Shown piece after piece: positions 46,811 through 58,800 of a stretch of DNA of 64,000 nt. Under the pieces are notes generated by a model. It searched no databases, was not told the DNA's origin, and saw only the letters and a program-made list of their open reading frames with translations. Every line of letters begins with the position of its first letter. Position 1 is the stretch's first letter. Where the stretch lies: assembly GCA_030248135.1 (NCBI GenBank), contig JASANC010001923.1, positions 1-64,000 on the forward strand, given 5' to 3'. This DNA is from Theristus sp. LFF4_11 (lineage: Eukaryota; Nematoda; Chromadorea; Monhysterida; Xyalidae). Both the position numbers and the translations under genes were made by a program.

Positions 46811-48033
46811 TAAAAACACACCAATTTTTTGTTTTTCTTTTTTCGTTTTTTAAAATTTTTACTCGTTAATGCATTGCCCGATGCCTTGGTGCTTCCCATG
46901 TTTTTGTTTTCATTTATTTTTTTTTGTTTTTCAAGATTTTGCGATAATTATGTTTTTTGAATGCGAACATTTTCGCTTGTCTTTTATTTGAGTTCTATAT
47001 TTTCCTTAGTCATTTGTGTCAAGTCAGTGTGTTTTTAAGGTTTGGTAGAAAGTTGTGTAAGAATACGAATAGCTTGATTTTGTTAGTTTTTTTCTTCTTT
47101 TTTTAGATTGTTGAAGAGTTCCCACCATTCATTCATCACATTGCCGACTTTTGCAGGTTGTATTTTCCTCACATTCGCATTACATTCTTTGGAGAAGCTT
47201 ATAAAATAGTTTTTTATTGATATCTTACGTTGACAAAACTGCGAACTGAAGTGACCAAATGTTCGTGTTTTATTGCTTTTATTGTTTTATTGGTGTTGTG
47301 TGGTTGTGTTGTGATTTTATTTTATAGATTTGATTTTCGGTTTTGTGTGCGAATTAGTTTGCTTGTCTGATGAGTGATTCTTTTTAGATTTGTGTGGGTG
47401 TGGTTTGATGTGTTTCCGTTTTTTGTTCTCGATTCCGGGTCCTGAATATCGCTTGTTTGCTTGAAATTGTTATTGTTTGTTATTTATTGTTCTTGTTCGC
47501 TGTATTCTTTTTTGTCTCCTGTTGTTTTTCTTTTTTGTGCCATTGCTTCGTTTAGGTGTGTAACTATAGGATTCCTCGAACCTTCTTTTTTATTGTTTCA
47601 GCAATTCACACTTTCACAGTTTGGTTTTCCCCATTGTGTTTTTTCTTTTCAATCAACTCTAAGCTTTATGTGTCAACATTAACCAAGCCAGTTTGCTTGA
47701 TTCTACAGTTTTTTAAACCACGATTTTGTTCAATCTCAGTTTGTGCAAAATTGAGATTTTTATTTCGAAAGTTCAGATTTTCTTATCAGTTCATACTTTC
47801 TGGGTTCTGCTGTGTATTTTTTGTAAATTCATCAACTCATTGTATGCCGTTGTAAATGAGAAGACAACGGAACGAATAAAGAAGATAATTCTGCTGGATC
47901 TTGCGGCTGCAATGTGCTGTTTCAAATTGGTCCCAAGCGCAATTGAAATATCTTTTGTGTAAAACTGTGAAACTTTCCAAATAAATGACAAATCGGAAAA
48001 GTCTCTATGGTGATGCCGTGATAGTGCTCAAAA
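46811..48033 (+). other. Integrin 3' region / intergenic, AT-rich
   Basis: A TAATAAAA overlaps the integrin stop at 46808-46815. Further AATAAA-type signals lie near 47874 and 47981, so the 3'UTR may run well downstream. The open frames here are T-rich and show no coding signature. Confidence 0.5.
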
Positions 48034-51000
48034 ATGAACGCCGACTTTTTAAAAATTGTAAAATTTGTCGACCTGCGATTGCACTCAGAACGGGCGAATT
48101 CCAACATGCTGGTACTGGTCGCACCATCAAGCTCACAAGAAACGGAGGAAGGTACGGGATGGCCGAGTAAACATGGCAGGTTTTTTCAGAGTGCAAGGAA
48201 CGCGCGAAAATTGAATGAAAGAAAAAGACGTTCGAAACCTGACCTGATGTTTTTTAAAATTAAAATTGATTTTTCGGTACCATGCTGTTCATTCTTTCTC
48301 CCTTGCACACAATTCGGAATTATCTTAGTAAAGACACTCCTAGTCAGCGATTTGATCGAGAATACGAGGACTGCCTTATTTATTCGGCCATGCTGCAGTT
48401 TGGGCAACAATAATTCAAATGTATGTTACTGGTCGAATATCAAAACTTTAGTAAACAGCAGAATGAATATCTGTAGTTTCATTCAGATCTGAGTTTATTT
48501 GGGTCTTTTGACCTCTCAGTCGTCAAGGAAGATATGGGATAGGAAAAATATGGGATAATCTTTGCTGACGGTTTCGGGTTTGTGCAGTGCGAGCGTTTCG
48601 TGGCCGATTACGGTAATGCCGTGCCATAGTTGTTCCAGAGCCGAGGGGTTGGGGGGGGGGGCGATATAGATAGCTGGAGCAAATTTTCTAGATAGATAGA
48701 TAGCTGGAAAATTTGGGGGGGGCCGCGGGGGGGGGGGGGGCATGTGACTTTGGGGGGGGGGGGCGGTCAAAATTTTGAAATTTGATAGATAGCTAAAACG
48801 CTAAAAAGCTATAAAAACAGCAAAATAATGCTAAAAATACACTAAAAATCAAGTATAAACGCGTATTTTACCTAAAATTAGCGAAATTTTCAAGAATTAC
48901 GAGCAAAAATGGTCAATTTTGGTCAAAAATTGACTCATTTTATGTCTTCGAAGACAAAAATTTTCAGATAGATAGCTGGATGAGAAATTTTTTTAGATAG
49001 ATAATAGCTGAGCCGAAAAAACCTGTTTGATAGAGATAGATTCGAAAATTTTTTGGGGGGGGCGGTGTCACGATTTTATTTCCCCGTGTTTTTATTTCCC
49101 CGTCCGGGTATTTAACCATGGTGCTAAATCCCCGTACGGGGAATGGACCATGGTGTTAATTCCCCGTAGCCGTTTTAAAAACCCCGTATGCAATATTTCC
49201 AAATCCAGCTGAATACAGGCTGTCACATGCCCACCATACAACGCGAATCCATGTGCGGTGCAAATGGTAACGTATCACAAATATCACTTCAACAACAATG
49301 TGAAATAAAGAGAACAAAGTGGACGCAAAGAGAAAAACACGTATCGTGTGATTTACGTAATGGTTACTGGCCACAGAAGTGAAACACTCACTAACTAGTG
49401 TGGCATGTTCACCCATGTGCACAATTACGTCACAGTTATCGATACATGAGTCCACAAAATGTCCCAGTCATGGACCGTTTTGCATTTGCAGACTGTTTTA
49501 TTCATGCTGTTCGGTTGGTTTTTTACCTGTCATTTTGTTTCGTTTGCTTTGCTGGATTCGTTTTCACTCTTACAACTCTTTCAAAGATGTTTTAATTTTA
49601 CTTTTTGATTTTAAAAGTGAACTTATATTTTTCTCTGTCAATTTTGTTTCGTTTGCTCTGCTGGATTCGTTTTCACTCTTACAACTCTTTCAAAGATGTT
49701 TTAATTTTACTTTTTGATTTTAAAAGTGAACTTATATTTTTCTCTGTCAATTTTGTTTCGTTTGCTCTGCTGGATTGTTTTCACTCATTGAACATTTTCA
49801 AACGTGTTTTTGTTTTACTTTTTGGTTCTAAAAGTGCACTTCAATTCAGTAGGCAGGCAAAAGCCGCCGAACGGTTTCACTCTTATTCACGCGTAATTAT
49901 TGGTTTTCTGTCTTCTTCTTGCAACCCCAATTTATGATTTCTGTGCTTCAAAAACTGTTGAATTTCATGTATTGTTGCTCGATTTATACAATTTGCGTTG
50001 TTGTTGTTTTGTTCTGTGCTATTTATTCAAAAGTGTTTTATTTTTGTTTGTTTTTTTCCCAAAACAACACTGCTTTTTGTGTTGTTCGAATTGCACATAT
50101 GCTCCTCACTTTGCACCTCTTTCTCACACGTGACAAATTTATTTCCTCAAGTGTGCTCCATTTCCTTATTTCTGCATGTGAATAAAATGCACACTACGAT
50201 TTGCACTGCACCGCACACGGATTTGCGTTGTATTGTGGGCATGTGACAGCCTGTATTCAGCTGGATTTGGAAATACTGCATACGGGGTTTTTAAAACGGC
50301 TACGGGGAATTAACACCATGGTCCATTCCCCGTACGGGGATTTAGCACCATGGTTAAATCCCCGGACGGGGAAATAAAAACACGGGGAAATAAAATCGTG
50401 ACACCGGCCCCCCCCCCCCAGCCCCCCCTAGAACAACTATGTGCCGTGCTCTGCGGGCCGGAGGTCACGTTAAAGTAAACTGCAGTTGAACGAAGTTCAC
50501 AAAATTAATTGATTTATAATTTTGAGAGGCTTCGCAAGTCTATGCTCTGCCAGAAATCCGTTTCAGCGGCACGCACCAATGAGCGCACTGTGCACGTGCT
50601 GTCGAGTTTGCTGTTCGCGCACTGTTTGAATCATTTGAATGCTGCCGAACACCACGAGATGCGGGTGCAGTACTTCCGTGAACGTCCCTTTGAACGTTTC
50701 CCCGCATTGGTGACCGACGCCCTTTCGGTAGCGTTTGTTTTTGAATTTTGTTTCTGTTCAATTAAGTTTCTATACAATTCGCTAGATCTGATTGATTGGT
50801 GGTCAGTCAATCAATCGGGGATTTGTAGCTTTATGTTTTGTGTTTTTGGCAGAGCACATCGCCGCGTCTGAGTTTCAGCGTGCTGCGTCGCGTGATACTG
50901 CACTATGCGGGCGGTCGGCATATTTCGGTAAGAAAAATAACAAATTCATCACAATTTTTGAATTCCATGATGGGCAAACGCAGTTCGCAGATCGGTTATG

Positions 51001-51930
51001 CCAAAATTTTAAAACCAGTAGCAATGGCTAATTGAACTGAAACAACTCGAGAATAGTGTGTATTGTTTGACTATTCGAGAATATTGTTTGGCTGTATCAA
51101 AGATTTCCTTGTGGGTTCAATTTCAAATCGTCCAGTAGTTTGTTTCAAACATATTAGCTGGCTGTAGCGTTGTGAACATTCATTTGCAATTGCAGCAGGC
51201 AAGGACTTATTACTGCAGTTCATCATTTTTGATTTGCTTCTGTCACTCAATGCGTTTGCACAGATGTGGAAAGGAAATCCATGCTTGATGCGCGGCAACT
51301 CAAAATAGGCTCAGTGAATCTGTTCTCGGGTCACTTCCTCCAGAAAGTTTGCATCGCCACGTCAAGCACGCGACGCCCGTTTCCAATGTTTGCACGCATT
51401 GAGTTGTTGGACTAGCAAAAGTCGATAAAGTCGCTTTGTCGGACTTTAAAACAAGTCAACAATAGTTTGGCCATTTGCAGACGTGCCCCCTGCACTCGGC
51501 CATTCTGCAGCACGTCGCCGCCTCCTACCACACGGCCAAGCCACGCCCCTTGGTGGTCGATTTCACCAACGCTCACCATTCCAGTGTGCCACTGGACGCA
51601 GTATCGATCGCTCCCGCACTCGCCTGTTTAGCGGATTTAGCGAATCGAATCGCTTCGAGTGTTTCAAAGAATTCTGGCAATCCTGAGCAGCATTCAGCAA
51701 CAACGGGGACTTTCGATGCGCCAGCAATGATACCCGTTGTGGTGATTTTGGAAGAGTCGCTCGCGAAGGTGGCCGAGATTTTCACGGATTTGCTGGTTGA
51801 GGCGAATGTGCAGAGCGCGGAGCAGGCAGATGAAGAGTTGAGGTTGATTGAAAGACGCTCTGGTCAAATGATGGCTACATATCGATTGGTGCACAGTGAG
51901 GATGGCGGTGATTTGTTGGAGCGCTTGTGA
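48034..51930 (+). CDS. Unassigned multi-exon gene
   Basis: Not recognised. Proposed exons: 48034-48151 (ATG; MNADFLKIVKFVDLRLHSER ... SSSQETEE), 50567-50727 (NERTVHVLSSLLFAHCLNHL ... HHEMRVQYFRERPFERFPAL), 50853-50927 (SPRLSFSVLRRVILHYAGGR), an exon ending near 51348 (QLKIGSVNLFSGHFLQK) and the last exon 51481-51930 (TCPLHSAILQHVAASYHTAK ... ending in a helical, acidic region and a stop). Phases agree for 48151/50567, 50727/50853 and 51348/51481. The link between the third and fourth exons is unsolved, so one small exon may be missing. The protein looks soluble: no signal peptide or membrane segment. A MITE abuts the first donor and a foldback lies in intron 1. Confidence 0.5.
48155..48395. 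mobile_element. Mariner-type MITE (241 bp), copy B
   Basis: Same ends as copy A at 10266-10454: CGGGATGGCCGAGTAAAC and TTATTCGGCCATGCTG, with TA on the left (48153-48154) and a decayed CA on the right. The left TA is also the TA of the splice donor G|GTACGG of the unassigned gene's first exon. Confidence 0.8.
48640..48790. repeat. Poly-G runs and GATAGATA microsatellite
   Basis: G tracts of up to 14 alternate with GATAGATAGATAGCTGG units, with a matching C tract at 50408-50432. The flanking CCATAGTTGTTCC (about 48631) and AGAACAACTATG (about 50430) are inverted, so this may be the outer edge of the foldback at 49066-50405. Confidence 0.7.
49066..50405. mobile_element. Foldback element with ~170-bp inverted ends
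   Basis: GGTGTCACGATTTTATTTCC at the left is matched by GGAAATAAAATCGTGACACC at the right. Arms of about 170 bp contain repeated CCCCGT and ACCATGGT motifs and extend through CATATGCAATATTTCC-like text to TGTCACATGCCC. The ~1-kb interior has no transposase. Confidence 0.88.
49535..49790 (+). repeat. Tandem repeat, 2.3 copies of a ~115-bp unit
   Basis: GTTTCGTTTGCTYTGCTGGA through TTTTTCTCTGTCAATTTT recurs at about 49537, 49645 and 49757, with the third copy diverging. It lies inside the foldback element. Confidence 0.85.
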
Positions 51931-52007
51931 AACTTTCGACGTTGTGGTGATTTATTTCACAATTATCTTTACTGTAAAACCCTTTTTGAATTAGGGGGGC
52001 TTCTGCA

Positions 52008-52202
52008 GTCTAACTCTACGACATATCCAACTAGCTGTTTCGTCAACGTCCACGTGATGCACTGATCGTGATCGCGATCACGATCACCAAACTTAATAAA
52101 ACTCCGCCTTCACACAACAATGCCTACATAAAATACATGCATCACGTGATCACCAACAATGAGCTAGTTGGATATGTTACAGAGTTAGACTGTAGTTGGT
52201 GG
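52008..52202. mobile_element. Palindromic MITE-like element (~195 bp)
   Basis: AGTCTAACTCTACGACATAT at the left pairs with its imperfect complement ATATGTTACAGAGTTAGACT at the right, and inner ACGTGATGCA pairs with TGCATCACGT. A GATCGTGATCGCGATCACGATC palindrome (about 52065-52086) lies between them. It sits between the unassigned gene and wolframin. Confidence 0.75.
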
Positions 52203-52884
52203 CTTGGTTTTGAACTTGAACGTCAATCGATACTAGGCAATCAGTGTGTGTAATCAGCATGTGCAAATTTCAAATTTCGACGTTTTTAAATTGTCTGAAA
52301 AAATGCTGGTTGCGAAATTGTTTACTTGTCTTCCGTCCGGTGATGTGTTTTTCTGTTAAAACTTTTGTTCAATACGGGCACAGAAGGATATTTCATTGAA
52401 AAAAACCGCACTGGACTTGCAATGAATAAAAAGTACTCTCCGCTATGGGTTGAACTAGATTTTTTTTTGCGAGCTTGCAGCTGTTTCGAAACGCTGAACT
52501 TTTTACTGAGCTCAGTAAAAACACATTCCGTGCGTTCTCATGTTGTTATGTTGCTTGGTCAGCGTGTTGCGTAGGTCTGTACTTTGTGGTTTTGAAACTT
52601 TTGCTTTCGTTTTAGTTTTCCTGACATAACACCAGTGTCATCACTTCAAATTTCACAGAACTTTGAGCGTTCAGTTCGTATTGTTTTCGAGAGCACAGAC
52701 TGTTCTAAATTTGCAAGGTTTTAGCGACTGTGGGCGTGTTTTGAGCTTCCATTCGTTTCAGTCCACGTCATTCCGTTTGGTTTGTGTTGCGGGAAGAAAG
52801 GCTTCAACAACGGTGATTCGAAAACATTTCGAAAATAAGATTGCTCAGATTTGAAACATTAGAGTGCTTGATGTGAAAGAAAAC

Positions 52885-55800
52885 ATGGACCGCCGTCGAA
52901 GCGTCTCGCACAGCGATCACGAGGACTTCAACCAATCGTCGTCACGGCATGACACCTCCGACGAAATCGACTCACCAACAATCGAACGTCACGACGTTCT
53001 GTCAAGTTGGTTGGAAACAAGTTGAAATTTGTTTATCTTTACAACTGCTCGAATAAAGTTTGGTATCTGAAATCTGCTACAACGGCTTATTTTAAGAGAA
53101 ATCGGTTTGGTAAAGTTTGAAAACCGAATTTTCATTCAGATCTACTTGGTGTCGAATCGGAAGAAGTGCCCGGTTCTATAAACCCGACAAAATACAACTT
53201 GAAACGTAAAATTAAATTGTTTTCAAAAAACATGCATGCGATTCTTTTGGAGATTTAATTATGATGTGTAGTTCCCCACCGCCCGCTAATATTTAACGGA
53301 ACATAACTTTTCCAAAGACTGACCCATTTTTCAACCACAACACCAAAATACAGTTTCTGCACAGCTAACAACTTTGCGGAAACGCTAACGGGTACTTCTG
53401 TTGATGACGGTGCGTACCCGCAATTGCTTCGTCGTTCCGACTCTGCTCAGGACTACACCCGTGCGTCTGGATCTGAAACTAACCATTTCAATAGCATTCC
53501 GTTGTTGAATTGTGGTTGCGTTGCTTGCATTGCGCTGATTGGCTATGTCTAATGGGGATGGGGCACCCAGCTACAGTCAAACTTGGACGTTAGCGAGCGG
53601 CATATACAGTCGAACTCTAAATTATAAGCTATCAAGTGATTGGTTGGTGATCACGTGATGCATGCTTTCTGTGCAGGCGTTGCTGTGGAGGTGGAGTCTG
53701 TTGAAATATCTGTGTACTAAATTTTTCAATGGCGTGCTGCTTATGTTCTGATTAACAGAAACAAATGATTTTTTGGATTCCAAAATTCAGAATTTTGCCG
53801 CGCTCTTTGCAGGTCTAGGCGACCCGTGGGCTGCCGCGGCTGAACGGTTGTACCGAACGATTTCGAGACAGGGCAATCTGAGCAATGATGAAGCGTTGGA
53901 GGTGTTGCTACGCGAGGTGCAGGAGAACGAACAGATCACTGAGACTGGTTCGATCAATCGTTTTGTTTTGTAAAAGTGACCGTATTTCACCGACGTTCTG
54001 GTTTGAAGACGTTATGCACCAATTATAACTCTCACACACACAGTCACAAACACACTAGCTCGCATACGTGGACATGCGAGCTACTCCACTATCACATCTG
54101 TCCGTTTGTCTCAGACTGTGCAACAAGCCCAAGGGAGTCTCCGCGTAGAATGTCTTTAGAGTTTCAGACTAGCACTTGGAAGTTTTCTGCTGCATATTTT
54201 TTCGTCTTTATCAGTCGCTATTGACTGAGTGTAGATTGACTGTGTGTCATGTCGATTGATAAAAAAATCTGAGTTTTTTTCTGCAGAATTATTGGATCGA
54301 TTGCATCGTGCCGCGTCGCCTCCGGACACGGCCGCTGCCACTGGCACCACCGTCGAGTCGGTCACGAAACGAAAAACGCGCAGCTGTGACGTCACACCAT
54401 CGCAGGTGCTTCTGGAATACTTTGTGATAGCAATGTGTTTGAATAGTGAAATCACCAGACGTATTTGTTCTACAGTCAAACTCTCAACTATATTCGATCA
54501 GCTGATTGGTTGGTGACCACGTAGTGCATGCTTTCTGTGCAGACATGGCTGTGTCACCCTCGTGGCCTGGATTGGGCGACAGTAGTTCCAAATGTCTGAT
54601 AGTGTATTTTCCCACGCTCTTATGTTTTGGCCTACCGTTGTACAGGGTGTGCATAAGAGCACATGAGTTGAGACTTATTTGTACTTATTGTGTTGTAATA
54701 TGAACTGATTCTTTTTACTGATATTTTGCACCAACGCCAATGCGTCAAAAGGCAAACACATGATTAACACATTACCAGTTGAACGTGATGCATTTTATGG
54801 CAAAGTGGGTGGCCCTGAAGGGGGTGAACAGCTTCGCAGTGAACGTCAGCTGTGACGGTGGGGGTCTCATGGTGTGTTTGACAGCTTGGTCGCCCCTGTG
54901 CACTGTTGCGTTGGTAGGTGCGCCGCGCAGCTTCGTGGTAGGGACAGTGGCGTTTGGCTTGGTCGAGCGCATCTGGGCTCAGCGAACGTGGGTGTGCAGG
55001 AAATCGCCATTTCCGACCGCGATGAGTGTATCCATTCGTTTGTGCACAGACACCATGAACTTGGAAAGGCCGCGTAGTTCATGATGACGGTTGAGTAGAA
55101 GGCGCGAGGGGATGAGATGTGCAGACGGAAATCGGTTGATCAGCAGAAGACAAACAATGAAGCACAACAGAACAATGGGGCTCTTATGCAATGGGAGTTA
55201 CCATTGACGTTGTGTCTGCATTCTCATGACGTGTGACTTATGACGTCGTTTTGATGGGGTTGTGGTTTTGGCGCTATGGCGACAGTCCAATAAAATGCTA
55301 CCGTTAAGCGGACTGGTCGGATCAGATTAAAGCACAATATTGTATCCAAGGATATTTTATTGACGCGTTGGCGATGGTCCAAACAAGCACTCTATAATAA
55401 GGCGCCTAATGCGTCTGAACACCTACGCTCACAAACTTATGAGATTACAAATGTTTTTATTTCGTTGGCAGATTCGTTTATTACTGGTGGTAGCGCGTTA
55501 GACTGTTGTCTGTGCGTTCGCTGGATTGAGCCGTGTCGAGGGGTGTATAGGCACTGAATGACAGGGAAAACTTGATGGGCACCCCAAAATCCAATCACCG
55601 TTCGTTCGTTCGTTCGTTCGTTCTTGGAGGCGGAGACTGTCCTGCACAGAAAACATGCATCACGTGTGATAACCAACCAATAAACTGATTGCCTATAATT
55701 TAGAGTTCGAGTGTGCATAATTTCACCGTTTTATTCACATTGTTTTACTGTTTTATTCGAATTTCACTTTTTACCTTGATCTTGTCTTGAACAAAACATT

Positions 55801-58800
55801 GTTGCAGGGGGAAAAGCTAGATTTTGTCGAAGCAAAAGAAGAAGAGCGAAGCGCACCGCCAGCTCCGGACGAAAGTGTGCTCGCGAGCAATTTACGAGAG
55901 ATCGCTCATCTGATGAGCGTCACTGGCGAGGAGGCGTACGACACGTTGGTACAACCGATCAGGCATTACTTGGTACAAGTCGCTGTCGGAACACCGTGCA
56001 CTCGGTTTTGTATAACACTGGAATGTTGCGCAGATACAAACACACAGGCACTCACTGACACGCACAGTACACACACACACACTGGCAATGTTAGAGAATG
56101 CCAGTGCAGCGTTACTGTGTTATGAAAGAGTGCACGGTCTCTTTTTTAATGTGTACTTCTGCAAACACAAACGTTGTGCATCGTGCTCTTTGTTTTATGC
56201 TGCTGTACAACAACACACGCACACCCAAAGCCCACTGGAGTAAATGCCAGTGGGTTTGTTCGTGCTGTGACCTGGCCAAGCAAATTCGTTTGTTCATTCG
56301 AATAAGTTTTCATACTTGTTGGTTTTTCATTTCAGTTCAAATCGCAATTGGACAGCCTGATTGAATACGTTCTGACGAAACTACGCGAACAATGGCACCA
56401 CATCCTCTATGCTCTATTTCCGCTTGCTCACATTCAAACGTTGTTTTTCGTCTGCTTGGTGCAGTGGATCAGGTAATTCTGTAATCTTTGTTTTTCTTTT
56501 CCTTCTACCAGTCGCCACACAATCAAACAGCCACTTGACGTATTGCAGTTGACGGGTTAATTTTTGGTGGGTAAATTGAAGAGGTTTGACAGCTTCCTTC
56601 GGTTACCATCAAACGGTTTTCCTGCGGTTACGATTAAATTTTGCGTTCGTGGTGGTTAAAATTTGTGCATTTCATTTGTGCATTAAATTTGTGATTCTTG
56701 TTTTGGTTTCTCATTTAGTTTTGTTGTTGTTCCTTCAGTGTCGGTCGACTTTTGGAACTTGCACCGATCCTGTCGTGTTACGGTGGTTTTTTCGTGATGG
56801 TGTACAATACACTGAAGATGTTTCAAACGAGAAACTCCGATCAGGAATTTGAGGTACAGTTCGGTAATAAATTTATAAATGTTTGTTTTTGAAATACAAA
56901 CGTCTGACAGTTCATGAACGCTCTTTTTTTAATTTGCGTGCTGATTTTAAACTTTGAGACGCTAAAAGCTGCAATCAATGACGGCTGCGTCGATTTCTAT
57001 GTTCATCTAAACCAAAACCTTGTTCGGTCAGGTGTGGAAACGACTCTTGACGGCTTTTGTGTCTGATTCTAGCACAACCGATCCAGTGGTGTCTGACACC
57101 ACGCCAACTGTTTATTATAGTGAGTATGATTTGAAAAAAATACCAACTTTGCTTCTATTTCTTTTTAAAACGTCGTGTATTCATCAAGGCAAAAGCGACG
57201 AGAAAGTTACAACGAAGCTTACGGATGAAAACGCCGAGGAGAAAATACAGCTGAAAGCAACGAAGGTCGCGAAAAGGCAGCTGGTAAGAGTGCGAGTTGA
57301 GGGATTTTGTCTTAATCAACAGTTTAAAACGGGGTAAAGCAGTCCTTGATAAACTTCCACTTGTCCTGTCGAACTGACGCGCTGAGGAAGTTGTACACTG
57401 CGGTGTCCCTCTAAAGTCAAACTGAAAAACGTGTGCAATTTGTGCGGGGAGAGGGTCACTGGAGTTTGGCGTGCTAATTGGCTACATCGAGCTGGTGGGG
57501 ACCAATCAGTGCGCCTAGCTTCTACGTCACTGAATACAGCTTCATGAACGCCCCGCCCCATAACCAGTGTTTGCAGTCCAGCTACTACACGTGGCACAGC
57601 GTCGAGCCGTACGCTTACTTTTTCTGTGCGTTGCCCGTGTTCGTGCTGTCGTTCGCGATCGCTGGCCCGAGCAGCTTCCCGAATGGTCTGCCGCTGTTCA
57701 CCGTCAGCGTGCTCATGTCTCTGTTCACGTTCGTGACGCTCTCGGCCAGCATCGACAGAGCGACGCTCGCTGCCACCGCGCTCAATTTGCTCTCGAGGTG
57801 AACAGCCCCCGTGTCTGTGTGTGTGAGCGTCACTGTGTTATAACTTACAAAAGGGTGCACTGTCTTAAAACTGCCTTGATATGCAGTTTTTTGTGCGGCC
57901 GATTGATTGGCGAAAATCAATTACGACGCACTGTCAGGTAATGCAGCCGAGTATGACTTATTTTTTCAAACGTGTCCCACTGAAATGACGTCATGTGCCG
58001 CCAAAGATGCGCTTGCCGTTCACAGCAAACTAGATTTTCCGTTTAGCCGATTTCTTCCCGTAAACAAATGGTGAATGCCGAATCAGTCACACCAAACTGA
58101 CATTTTACTGCCTGTACTTTGACAAACGGGCGTTTTTAAAGCAAATGACGTCATTTTAGTCAGGACACGTTTGAATTAATCCACAATACTTGATTTCAAG
58201 TCTAGTTTTTTTGACAATTCTTTTTTGGAAATGCCTGACTGGCCCTAAGGTTCAAAATTGTTTCACGATAAAAAAAAGCGAGTCTTTTCCAGTCTGCCCA
58301 TCCTCTTCAACAAACTGCACTGGCATCCGTGGCGTTTGATGCAGCCACTGATCGTGCTGGAGATCGGCTTCTTCCACGTCGCTCTTTCGTTTCCCTCGTT
58401 GGCCTATGTGCTCATGTGGGCGATTTACGTGCAGTCGGCCATTGAGATTTTTCGATCGTCCAATTTTACTAACGAAGGTCCTTTCATAAACGCCACCCGG
58501 GCGAAAACTCGTCTCGTCTACAGGAGTGTTGTGCCGCAGTTGGTTGGTGAACTGTTCCCGATTTTTTGGAGTTTATTTGTGCTCACAGGCTAAATGGTCG
58601 TGTATATGTTGGTGCGACAGTTTGAATGCATAGTTTCATGTGTAGCCAATTGCGGTAATGTCACAAAAACACGCAAACATGATTTCAGTGAACCGTTATT
58701 ACGTGTGTTTATTTTTGTCCGTCAGGTCTGCATGATGTGGACTGAGTGCGCGCTCTGCCTGTTCTTACGAGGCAACATGACATTTCAAATGCAACCGTTT

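Noticed and set aside
52885..53514. Separate small gene upstream of wolframin
   Set aside because: The three exons share phase 1 and run in phase into the 53813 exon, so they are better taken as the hydrophilic N-terminus, though similarity there is weak.
58543..58593. In-frame continuation of wolframin exon 13 to a stop
   Set aside because: The donor CAGTTG|GTTGGT joins to [11 protein letters not shown], which matches the family, while the continuation does not.
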